Made by a program: the position numbers and the translations under genes | Origin: Usnea hakonensis | Taxonomy: Eukaryota > Ascomycota > Lecanoromycetes > Lecanorales > Parmeliaceae | Direction of reading: 5' to 3' | DNA: 64,000 nucleotides | Assembly (NCBI GenBank): GCA_013423325.1 | Contig: BLJB01000140.1 | Span: 1 to 64,000, forward strand | The notes under the pieces: model-generated | Told to the model about the DNA's origin: nothing | Seen by the model: the letters and a program-made list of their open reading frames with translations, nothing else | The model's database searches: none | Part shown: one piece after another, positions 22,952-31,673 of the stretch | Position numbering within the stretch: position 1 is the stretch's first letter | How the letters are laid out: every line of letters starts with the position of its first letter

Positions 22952-23616
22952 GTTTGAGGTTTGTTGTCAATTGATGAGACGCTGAAGATAGGTATCTAAA
23001 GGAATTGGAAGGAGAAAAATCAATGACGCAAAGAATATGCAAAGCTCTTCTACCGCTGTTGCGCGCTGTTGTGCGCTTGAAGATGGCTTGGCTTTGACCG
23101 CTTTTTATCGCGCAAGTCAATCCACTGCGGTGGGTTCGCATGTCGCAAATCAGCGCGTCCCATACGTCGCTGTAACCCTTGAGCCAAAGTGCTTAATGCC
23201 GAATACCTGCTTCTGATGTTTGGCAATATATCTATAATGGTTGGGGTTTTCTTTCAAGTTGGCGTTCAGCAACTCTTTATAGATTCGTAGCAGAACCATG
23301 ATGGAGATGCCCTTGATCCAATGGTTTCTCTAAAGTGTATCCATGGCGTCCAAAGGAAGCTGACGGAGACTCTGACACTTTTCGGTCTGGGTATTGTAGC
23401 CTGAACAAGACGAGAATGTACAAATTACAATTGGCAGTAGTTGTCTCGTAATGTAATAACAACAAAGGAATGAGAGCAGTAGGTCGGAAATATCATCGAG
23501 TATCAATAGAATTTATACAAGCTTCGTTGATAAGGACAAGAAATAGTATTAAAGTGTTGGGATAGGCAGATCATTTGTTACTGACTGAAGTCAGATATCA
23601 ACAGGACTTCATGTCT
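22952..23616. other. Intergenic, nothing recognised
   Basis: This stretch lies between the start of the secreted-protein gene and the stop of the monooxygenase gene. No feature was identified. Confidence 0.55.
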
Positions 23617-25464
23617 TCATATCGTTTCATACACCACCCTTTCGTTCCCTTGGGTACCCTCTTCTCTGTCCACGTCTACTTCACCCATGCCGGGTTCCCG
23701 GTCACAATCGCTCATTTGCTGAGCGTCGGTACCAACTTTTTTCTTCTCGACTATCACAAATCTTTCAAAATACCTCGATAGGCTCGCCCCATGGTCAAGA
23801 GCACAAACAGTCCCAATCGTCCCGTCAGGCCTTGTCATAACGACTCCTCCCTTGGAAATTGAGATGCCATATCTTTCATGCGCTAGACCGTCAACGTCAT
23901 AGAATGCGTCACCAAAGCATGGTGTGCCCAGACGCTCGTCTGGTGAGCCGGCATCATTACTGCCGGCAAGTATGGTGATACCTTGGAATATATCGGCCGA
24001 GTAGTTGAGGAAGCTACTGAATCCATCTAGATACTCCCGGAATGCTTTGCTTGAGGTTCGAGTGCGATTTGGGTCCCCACAGAAAAGCATGATGGTGAAC
24101 TTGCCACTATTTTTCGCGACTGAATGTAGACGTAGTGGAATACAGAGTCCGGGGCGTTGGATAAGAACATCAGGAGCGCGTTCTCCGGGCTGGACCTTTT
24201 CAGAGATTGATGCCGTTGGTCCAACAACAGTGAGATCGTCTATCGGATAGACTATTCCAAGTCCTGTGTTCAAGGACGCATTCTTCTTGTATGTTTCTGT
24301 GAGTATCGAATGAGCGTCTACGCCGGGATTACCCTTAAACTGTTCCGGGATCTCGCCTCCTGTCACTACGGATATTATCTTGTCTTGATCAATGATGCGC
24401 TGTGCGATGGGTCTACGTTCAGCACCATAGGTATCCAGAACCTCCTCGGAGAGCCAACCATTGATGCGTCCCGCGAGTTTCCAGGACAGGTTGACAGCAT
24501 CGTGCAGACCAGTATTCATTCCTTGTGCGGCGCCCGACGAATGCGTGTGTGCCGCATCTCCGGCAATAAAAACCCGTTCGTCTTTTCTGTAATCGGCTGC
24601 AAGGCGTTGCCCAACAGAATACACCGTCCACCAGTCAACGGTCTTGAATTCGAGAGTAAAAGGCTGCAGTGCCTTTTGAGCCTCTCGAATCACATCCTCT
24701 TTGGAGATATTTGCGCCAATTTCATCCCAGAGCTTCTCTGGGAGCGCGAAGCCCACGCGTGTCACTCCGTGATCGAGACAGGCCCAAAGGATAGACCCGT
24801 GACTTTGGGAGGTGATCCCACATATGCCCTTGCGGGCTTCAGGCATATTTGTCTCGACGACGCCATCGATACGAATCCAGTGACGATTACTTTTCTCGCC
24901 TTGGAATGCGATACCAGCAAGTTCTCGAATTGTTGAGCGTCCACCGTCAGCACCAATTATATATTTACTTCGTATGGATACCCTGCCCTTTTCTATACTT
25001 TCAACAACAGAATTGACTCCGTACTCCGCACTTTTGGCCCCAACAGAAAAATCAACCAATCTGGTTCCATAGTGAACTTTCTTGCCACTGACTCTAGCAT
25101 ATGAATCGCGAATCACATCTTCAGTGTATCTCTGCCGGCAAAGGAGAAGGTAGTCGAAGAAGGTGTCCTTGATATTCGAAGATGCCGCAGTGAGACTTTC
25201 AACCCGCTCTCCGTTCTTATAGGACACCTGCCCGCGTACTACGAAGCCGATCTGTCCCAAAGCGTCGGCGAGGTCCAATTGATCGAGCAGCTCGAGTGTA
25301 CGTGGAGCTATCATGGCCGCGCGGCCATATGCGCTCTGCTTGGCTCGCTCGTGTTGTTCGACAATATATGTTGATACGCCATTGCGGGCAAGGCAGTAGC
25401 CGATGAGAAGACCGACCGGACCGCCGCCGCAGATCAAGACATCGACATCGGTGATTGCTTGCAT
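23617..25464 (-). CDS. FAD-dependent aromatic monooxygenase (phenol hydroxylase-like)
   Basis: A single uninterrupted frame encodes 615 aa on the minus strand. Motifs of the class A flavoprotein hydroxylases are all present: the dinucleotide-binding GGGPVG at residues 13-18, the DG motif in GADGGRSTIREL near 170, and the GD motif in FIAGDAAHTHSSGAAQGMN near 300. Next comes the helix HDAVNLSWKLAG. The C-terminal ~190 residues resemble the thioredoxin-like domain of phenol 2-monooxygenases (RAPDVLIQRPG, GDAFYDVDGLAHERYGIS, VVMTRPDG). Members hydroxylate phenols or polyketide aromatics using NAD(P)H and oxygen. No polyketide synthase or other pathway gene lies nearby, so the substrate is open. 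It looks intact and intronless. Confidence 0.9.
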   Translation of the reverse strand: MQAITDVDVLICGGGPVGLLIGYCLARNGVSTYIVEQHERAKQSAYGRAAMIAPRTLELLDQLDLADALGQIGFVVRGQVSYKNGERVESLTAASSNIKDTFFDYLLLCRQRYTEDVIRDSYARVSGKKVHYGTRLVDFSVGAKSAEYGVNSVVESIEKGRVSIRSKYIIGADGGRSTIRELAGIAFQGEKSNRHWIRIDGVVETNMPEARKGICGITSQSHGSILWACLDHGVTRVGFALPEKLWDEIGANISKEDVIREAQKALQPFTLEFKTVDWWTVYSVGQRLAADYRKDERVFIAGDAAHTHSSGAAQGMNTGLHDAVNLSWKLAGRINGWLSEEVLDTYGAERRPIAQRIIDQDKIISVVTGGEIPEQFKGNPGVDAHSILTETYKKNASLNTGLGIVYPIDDLTVVGPTASISEKVQPGERAPDVLIQRPGLCIPLRLHSVAKNSGKFTIMLFCGDPNRTRTSSKAFREYLDGFSSFLNYSADIFQGITILAGSNDAGSPDERLGTPCFGDAFYDVDGLAHERYGISISKGGVVMTRPDGTIGTVCALDHGASLSRYFERFVIVEKKKVGTDAQQMSDCDREPGMGEVDVDREEGTQGNERVVYETI

Positions 25465-25801
25465 TATGGGAGAAAGAGTATCACAAGGAACAATATAAAG
25501 AGACTTTAAGCGGCTTGAAGAGTCTCAAGATTGGCTGGTGTCACGCTTAAACGTTAGCATGATGATAAGGTGTGTTTTAGATCAATTTTGAATTCTGGAT
25601 GACACCTACCTTATTGAGCACCCTAACCCTGTAGGATGTACCTAGGATTTTGATCCTAGCTTCTAATGGCTAGAGGAGAAACCGGAGGCCCAAATTTGGC
25701 AAATTTTATATAGGCCTACTGTCAGAGGTCGTACAAGGGGTGGCGTTCACAAGGTCTACTTTACTAGACTACATCTACCTACGTAGAAATTTTTCTGTTT
25801 C
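25465..25801. other. Intergenic, nothing recognised
   Basis: This is the upstream side of the monooxygenase gene. The word GATTTTGATCCTAGCT near 25650 and the AT-rich context show no clear element; the next feature is the MITE-like hairpin. Confidence 0.5.
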
Positions 25802-25944
25802 TACCGATGGTTGGTAAAAAAAAAACATGGCCACGCCAAATTACCTTAGTCTCTCCGCCCAATTTTTGCAGATTTTGGTGAGGAATGAATCGAATGATGG
25901 GTAAATAAATTAGCGTGGTCATGTTTTTTTTACCAACCCTCGTA
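25802..25944. mobile_element. MITE-like element with about 35-bp inverted ends
   Basis: The left end reads GGTTGGTA, an A-run, CATGGCCACGCCAAATT. The right end is its inverse complement: AATTAGCGTGGTCATG, a T-run, TACCAACC. The arms match over about 35 bp with a few transitions and flank a ~70-bp non-coding core, so the whole is 143 bp bounded by TA at both ends (25802-25803 and 25943-25944). No protein is encoded. Size, inverted ends and TA borders fit a miniature inverted-repeat transposable element mobilised by a Tc1/mariner-type transposase; no such transposase is present in this window. Confidence 0.7.
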
Positions 25945-26219
25945 CTGATTCGCAGAAATTGACTTGTGTAAGGTATGCGCTCCGTCTCATATATCGCGCG
26001 TGGGGTGTCTCTTACACTCGGTCTCTAGATCTGCGGGTTGTTTGAATAGTCCCGAGATCCTGGCGCCTCAAGCGCAGAACGTGGTACTCCGTATGCGCAA
26101 CATTCTTAAAGGCTGCGGATCCAAATCTCCAATGGACGTGAACAACCTCTTCTAGCTTTCATCTCATCATAGAAAATTCTACAGGACAAGTAAGACTATT
26201 GAGCGAAATCACCCAACCA
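25945..26219. other. Promoter region of the secreted-protein gene
   Basis: Short stretch between the MITE-like element and the next start codon. No separate feature. Confidence 0.4.
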
Positions 26220-26714
26220 ATGCATCGCCACAACCTATTCTTCATTCTGCGGTTGCACCCCATTCTGCTTTCCTGTTTCTTCGCCAACGCCGCAGTGATC
26301 CCATCTTCATTATCAATCTTACCTGCATTCTCGCCCATCACTCAAAATATTGACTCCAACACCTCCAACCTCCTCAATCGCACGGCTCGCTGTGTGCTGC
26401 CAGTCTGGCCTTCCGTCCCAGTCAGTCTAGAAGCTTGTCAACCGGCCTTGAACGTGCTCCTTGGCTCGGCGTTCGCTGATATCCCGGTCACTCGTAAACA
26501 TGGCACATGTCCTGTTCCAATCGCAGAGGTGGCTGGCTGCTTCATTAGAATGGATCGACATTCAAAAGGGGGATCGATCGACATCTCGAATAGACGCATT
26601 GTAGATTATGTGCTGCAGTTGTTGTTGTTTTGTCAGGAGTATGGTTATGGAGGGTGGGTTTTTCTCCTGGAAAATCCTCAGTGGATCATCATCGTTTCTG
26701 GGCAGCGTGAGTGA
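26220..26714 (+). CDS. Small secreted Cys-containing protein
   Basis: From ATG 26220 the frame encodes 164 aa. Residues ~1-25 form a signal peptide (LLSCFFANAA) and two N-glycosylation sites follow (NTS, NRT). Cysteines occur in TARCVLPVWPSV, EACQPALNVLLG, HGTCPVPIAEVAGCFIRMD and LLFCQEYGYGGWVFLL; the last is followed by a GGW and a hydrophobic strand (WIIIVSG) ending near the C-terminus. The layout parallels the secreted protein at 22496-22951. A GTGAGT donor-like sequence overlaps the stop, so a further 3' exon is possible. Function unknown. Confidence 0.65.
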   Translation: MHRHNLFFILRLHPILLSCFFANAAVIPSSLSILPAFSPITQNIDSNTSNLLNRTARCVLPVWPSVPVSLEACQPALNVLLGSAFADIPVTRKHGTCPVPIAEVAGCFIRMDRHSKGGSIDISNRRIVDYVLQLLLFCQEYGYGGWVFLLENPQWIIIVSGQRE

Positions 26715-27599
26715 CCGTGGAGGCGAGCGCAATTGTGACTGCAGACGGAAGGATAGTATCAATCGACGTCGCTGAGGATCAGCAGCGACCTTGAGTTTGG
26801 TGAATGGAGCCTTGAAATGGCCAAATCGGAGCAGGTGGTGCCCCAAAGGTCGAGCTTTCGGGATAGACACGATGAAGGCATGACTGCTGGGATTCAGACG
26901 GATGTCTTGGTCAGAGACTTGATAAAAAAATCATTCATGTTCTTGGTTTGTGTTCTTATACCAGGTTATAATTCAGATGTTTGCGCTGTGAAGAAAAGCT
27001 TGGGTTCCCGAGCGTCTGATGCAAAGTATATGACACTCGAAGGTGTCTTTAGCAGCAACACCGACGTTCTCAAAGCGTCACCTTATGAGCATGATGTACC
27101 TGCGGTTTCAGAATCCCTGAAGTACCTATTTACCGTTGCTGAGTATCTCATGCCTTTCAATCCTACTACGTATCAGAGACCAGCGCTGAGGGTGTCTGGT
27201 ATATGTGATTATAAGTCTTGCTGAGTGGTCATAGGAACACAACACCAAGTCCGCAATTAGCTCGTCTCGTACGTAGGTAAGGGGTTTTCTCCGTGCGCGA
27301 ATTTCCAATGTGCCTTTTCGCGTGCACATTCCGCGTCGTGGCTTTCCTACATTCTTCACGCCGTGCGGAATGCGGTAAGATGGGAACTTCGGGATCTCGA
27401 TCTGTAGGTCAGCTATAAGAAGCCCACATCGAACCCCCCAAGCATCTCTGCAACATACATCTCTGCAACATACCTAGTATCAGAAAACCACAGTCGTTCC
27501 AGAAAAGTCTCTCGTTTTCCCCACTACCTCCCAACCAGCCCCGAACCAAACCCCAGCACTCCGAAGTCAATAAACCCATTCTCAATCCACATCAACACC
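26715..27599. other. Intergenic, nothing recognised
   Basis: A plus-strand frame at 26817-27224 has no recognisable motif or signal peptide and is not supported. The last 150 bases contain CT- and CA-rich promoter-like sequence ahead of the cysteine-knot gene. Confidence 0.5.
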
Positions 27600-27853
27600 A
27601 TGAAAGCCTCCTTCACCACCCTCATCGCCGTCCTAGCCTTCGGTCTGACCGCAGCCGCAAATCCCCTCGCGCTACCCTTCGCAGGCCTAGAGCCAAGACT
27701 TCTCCCTTCCTGCGCCAAGGAAACAGGTAAATATTTCGGAGCCAATATTTTCCGGAAATCAAAATGAGACTAATGTATATCGGTAAAGGGTTTTGCATGA
27801 CAAATGCGGATTGTTGCGAAAAAGTTTGTGTGGGGTTGATCTGTAAGGCATGA
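27600..27853 (+). CDS. Secreted six-cysteine knottin-like peptide
   Basis: Two exons, 27600-27726 and 27789-27853, joined across a 62-bp intron (GTAAAT donor, AAAG acceptor), encode 63 aa. Residues 1-20 are a textbook signal peptide (AVLAFGLTAAA core). A ~17-residue proline/leucine-rich spacer follows, then a compact C-terminal domain with cysteines at 38, 45, 51, 52, 56 and 61. The spacing C-x6-C-x5-CC-x3-C-x4-C is that of inhibitor-cystine-knot peptides. Knottins in fungi include plant-pathogen effectors; elsewhere they are inhibitors, antimicrobials or toxins. The cysteine framework only suggests the fold, and no activity can be assigned. The signal for export, intron boundaries and a CA-rich 5' leader support a real gene. 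I describe only the framework here. Confidence 0.75.
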
Positions 27854-30047
27854 CGGGCGCGGAGAATTTGGATTGTGAGGGGTCACCGCGCTGGATTTCC
27901 TGACGGAATTGTTGGAGGGATGTGGAGCTGATTGCTGGGCAAGGATTCACGTATTGAGTTGATGCGGTTGGAGAGGGGATTCTGTCTAGTGTAATGCAAG
28001 CTTTTTGGTGCTAATATGAAAGGAATGCGACCAGTCAGCAATTTAACTTGTGATTCTTCCTGCCTGTTTCAGACTGCCAATTCTACCATTTCTAGAAGAT
28101 CATTTTTAATGTGTAATCCTTGTGGTGATAAATGTCTATTGTAGCTTAAGCAATGTAGTCAGATGACAGTGCAGAGGAAGAAAGTCACTTCCATCCATCG
28201 GCTCTGCACCAAGCCTGAAGCCATCCAGTCTAAGTTAGGCTTGTAATGCCTTTTTAGGGGCAAACGCGGACACACACCGCAGGTTTTAAAGTTGACGGAT
28301 CACAAACCTCAACTAGGTTAAGGTCGATCTTAAGCGACATCCCTAGCCCCCGAACTCAAGATTAGTTTTTCTACAGTATAGCTACACAAATGTGCAAGGA
28401 GACTCTAAAATAGGAGATCGATAAGCGGGTGGGTAGTCCTTGTGACAGAGTTATTTCTCCCTGCTTGAACAAGATCTAGAGCCCCGGCTGGACGGTACAT
28501 AGTTCATGTTCATCAAGGGACTCATGTCGCCTAGCTAGCGCTTGTACATAAGTCTGAGTGGTTTCGATAAAGTGGTTCATCGCTGTGCACGAGGTATCCG
28601 GACATACCAATAAGATTCCACCGATAGGCATGTGAATAGAACTCCTCTTGTTCATGTATTGCACTACGCTTGCATTTGGCCGGCATGTCGAATGTCATAT
28701 CGCACGGGGCCGTCTGAGAACCACCGAGGGAGCATGTGCTTGACGCCATAGCTGAAGCTTCGTCGAATCATGTCGTCAAATCACCTTGTGAATGCACTCT
28801 TTATTGATTGCATGTAGCTAGGGTAGCTTCTCCAATTCAACAAAGAAAGGGAGTTCTCGGGGATATCGAGTCATGACATCTTTTCACTCCCTTGTAAAAT
28901 CATTCCTGGTGCCAAAGTAGGATATAGAACCGAAAGTACAGGCTGCACTGACGGTTTTGGCTTTAAGTGAGATCTGATCTTCCTCGCTCAACCATTCCAC
29001 CGACAAGTCGGACTCTGGGATCTCGTTGTTCGGTAAGAAACAAAAAAGCGATGGCGGATTGGCTTGTCTTGTCGTATCAGTAGAATAGATAGTCATGGAC
29101 TTCACAGCTGATTCACCCATCAAGTCACTCTTTCTTCCTGTATTTTCCACCAATTTATGGTTGGACTCCCTCGTTCCGATCCTTTTACCAAGAAACATAA
29201 TCTTTCATAAAACCACACATGCATCATTTGTCAATATCTGCCCATTGCATCTCCATATCTAGACGTATAGAACAGCGAAGAGCAATTTCACTGCACCGTC
29301 TTCACGCTAATGAAGTAGTTAACCTCTCCCACCGCTTCTTTCACTTCGTATCCATCTCGACTTCTGCCCTCTCCTCTCGCAATCAGACGATGAACGTAGG
29401 TGGGCCAACGTCACCCATCATTCGGCGGGCCTCCCTCAGATCCATCACCACCATCTGTCTTCCTGTCTCCTTTTCACGAGTTCTCAACAATTGTCCTCCA
29501 CCTGTGCCAGAAGAATCCCGGCAGTCGGTAACTTCAAGTGCCGGGCAACACCGCAAAGCTGGCGAGAGCAGCGCACAGAACATGTCTCTTCTCTCAAATT
29601 TAATTGAGCTTGCTTAGTGTATTCATTTGTTGCCTTCTGAGTGCTCGCTATTTCACATTCCTGGAATTGGGATTGTCCGACTGAGTAGAGTTCCGATGGA
29701 ATCTTGAATTTCCCATGTCAAAGACACCATAAGAGGTGGGCATTGATACATCTGTGCGGGAAAAAGATGTGTTTGACTGCTGTTTGCTTCTTTAATCCTT
29801 TCCGTAATGTCCTTTCTTCGTAGAACTCCGCCACGAATCCATATCACGTCTCAATCCACCCATCCCAATACCGTATTTCTACACTCCCTTCATACTGCTA
29901 ATTATGAAAGAGTGAGCAAGACTCTTACTGCAACGAGTGCCACAGAGAAAGATAATGGGAATCTCACACATGCCAAGAGATGATCTACACAGACTTACAC
30001 TTTGTGGCATAATAAGCCATAATAAGCCACTCCTCCATAGCAAATAA
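27854..30047. other. Intergenic, only unsupported short frames
   Basis: Frames at 28476-28749 (minus), 28884-29198 (minus) and 29219-29617 (plus) have no motif, signal peptide or convincing splice partners. They may be relics; none is annotated as a gene. Confidence 0.5.
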
Positions 30048-30127
30048 GACAGCGTGGCAGAGTGGTTATCGCGTCTGGTTGCTATCCAGATTCTTTCGGG
30101 AGCGCAAGTTCGAGTCTTGCCGTTGTC
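30048..30127 (+). tRNA. tRNA-Ser (anticodon GCT), possibly degenerate
   Basis: A 7-bp acceptor stem (GACAGCG with CGTTGTC, one G-U) encloses an A-box-like TGGCAGAGTGG. The anticodon arm TCTGG-TTGCTAT-CCAGA has anticodon GCT, a long variable region follows, and the T-arm is GCAAG-TTCGAGT-CTTGC. The long variable arm and anticodon indicate serine (AGC/AGT codons). Odd points: the discriminator base is T, not the G usual for tRNA-Ser; the D-stem pairs poorly; and no T4 terminator follows closely. It may be functional or a recently decayed copy. No intron. Confidence 0.65.
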
Positions 30128-30287
30128 TTTATGTTTGCTTTGATGAATTTCCATGGGTGGATACACTTGGAGGAAAGTTTTTTGCCATTGCACTGGCCTT
30201 CGACACTTCCTTGAACTACTATGTCAATGGATGTCCCCTTTAAATGGATCTAGGTGTATTTGGGCAGACCATGAAATTGAGAGGTAG

Positions 30288-30659
30288 GTGCAAGAGTCAC
30301 AAAGGAATGAAACAGCACCGGATATCTTCCTTAAGGCGATGCATCGGTCGGATATTGCAACTTTTGGCCCTGCTTACTTTATCTGGATCAATGGCACACA
30401 ACCAGTATCAGGAGTTACTGAGGACGCCATTTCAGTAGCTGCAGCGCCAGACAGCTCGTTTCCTTTCGCAAGGCTTGCTAGTGCGACATTCCAGTCGATG
30501 ACATATCTATATCATCAGATAAACGGCACTACGTTTGCTGAGGAGCAGTGGAACGATATAGAGAGATTCTGGGAGACCCCTGAGTACATCAATGTACCGG
30601 ATCTTAGTGTTCAGGCTCCAACGATTTATCAAAACCCTGAGAAGAAAGCTAGATTTTGA
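30288..30659 (+). CDS. Hypothetical protein fragment
   Basis: An open frame of about 120 aa includes FGPAYFIWINGTQPVSGV and FQSMTYLYHQINGTTFAEEQ, with two NGT glycosylation sites, so it looks like part of a secreted protein. The only ATG in frame is at about 30339, there is no signal peptide, and the 3' end stops abruptly. It may be a single exon of a gene whose upstream exon I cannot place, or a gene relic. I do not recognise the family. Confidence 0.35.
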   Translation: MQESQRNETAPDIFLKAMHRSDIATFGPAYFIWINGTQPVSGVTEDAISVAAAPDSSFPFARLASATFQSMTYLYHQINGTTFAEEQWNDIERFWETPEYINVPDLSVQAPTIYQNPEKKARF

Positions 30660-31673
30660 ACATGACAGTCACGCTACTCGAAACGGTTTTCTCTTCGCTC
30701 TTATCAACGACGTCAACGAAGTGAATGAGGGAATTTGCAATAATCAAGTATGGCAATTCGCAGATGTGGTGCAATTTGATGTGGTCATTGGAGTTATATA
30801 TCATGTGTGAGCTTTACACCCGATTACGATAGTCGATTGAGTCCTGTGGCTCCTGAGGGCGTTATGGTAGATCTAGGCCATGCTACATTTACGTATAATG
30901 AGATTCATGGCCTATGAACATGACCATTCTAGGACTTGCGATAACGAAAAATTGAGACGGTGTTCCGTGTCTCAAAAGACGCAAGGCCCGGTGTCCAACC
31001 ACTCTCGCTCGACTCTAGCTAACAAAATCAATGTTACTCTATACATTATTCATGCCAACAAACCACCCTCGTCTCCCCTCGGAAACAACCTCGGAAACTC
31101 CCGCGCCCTGTCACCACAATAGACCCCACAATCATAACGCCTTCCCGCCGTTTCTCTTCCCCAGCCATTCCGTCACCCCTCCTACCCCACCTTCCCCCGC
31201 CGCCCTCCCATCTACTCCACAACCAAATAGTACCACAACAGCCAACCCTCCCCTCTCCCTCCCTCTCATCAAGGGGAGTGGAAACGGGGGGAGAAGCAAG
31301 AGTGGATGAATACTCATCTACGTTCCTCCCCTGAACCCCCAACCATGTACTGCGTCCCAACCCTCCTTCTCCACTCCTGCCCTCCGTACCCCATTCCTCT
31401 ACCTGTCTTTTTTCTTTAAGATAAAGTAAAGTTGCGTACCTACGTATATTTATGCTCTATACAGAATATATCCCATGTTGATCTTAACGCTAACATTGCT
31501 TCACTGGAAATGCGCTCATTGACTGAAACAATATCGCCACCTTCTTTCCGACTGCACGGAGATTGGTGATGAGGATGCGGGGGGGGATATGCAGTCAACG
31601 TAGGTGCGAAATAGTTAATTATAACATCCTTGGGACCTGAAAATTGGGTGCTCGAGATGTTTAGGTGGCTTTG
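30660..31673. other. Intergenic, nothing recognised
   Basis: C-rich sequence at 31050-31400 yields proline-rich frames that are not credible. No gene is supported before the HET gene's stop codon. Confidence 0.55.

Noticed and set aside
22707..23141. 144-aa minus-strand frame over the start of the secreted-protein gene
   Set aside because: It is in a different frame from the signal-peptide-bearing product and is Ser/Pro/Arg-rich without features.
24310..24936. 208-aa frame opposite the monooxygenase
   Set aside because: It is an antisense shadow of a well-conserved gene and shows no motif.
6008..25464. Secondary-metabolite cluster (MFS, GST, Dabb, FAD monooxygenase)
   Set aside because: No PKS, NRPS, terpene synthase or cluster regulator is present, and the genes are spread over 19 kb with unrelated genes between.
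26817..27224. 135-aa plus-strand frame
   Set aside because: No motif, no signal peptide and no neighbours supporting it; most likely chance.
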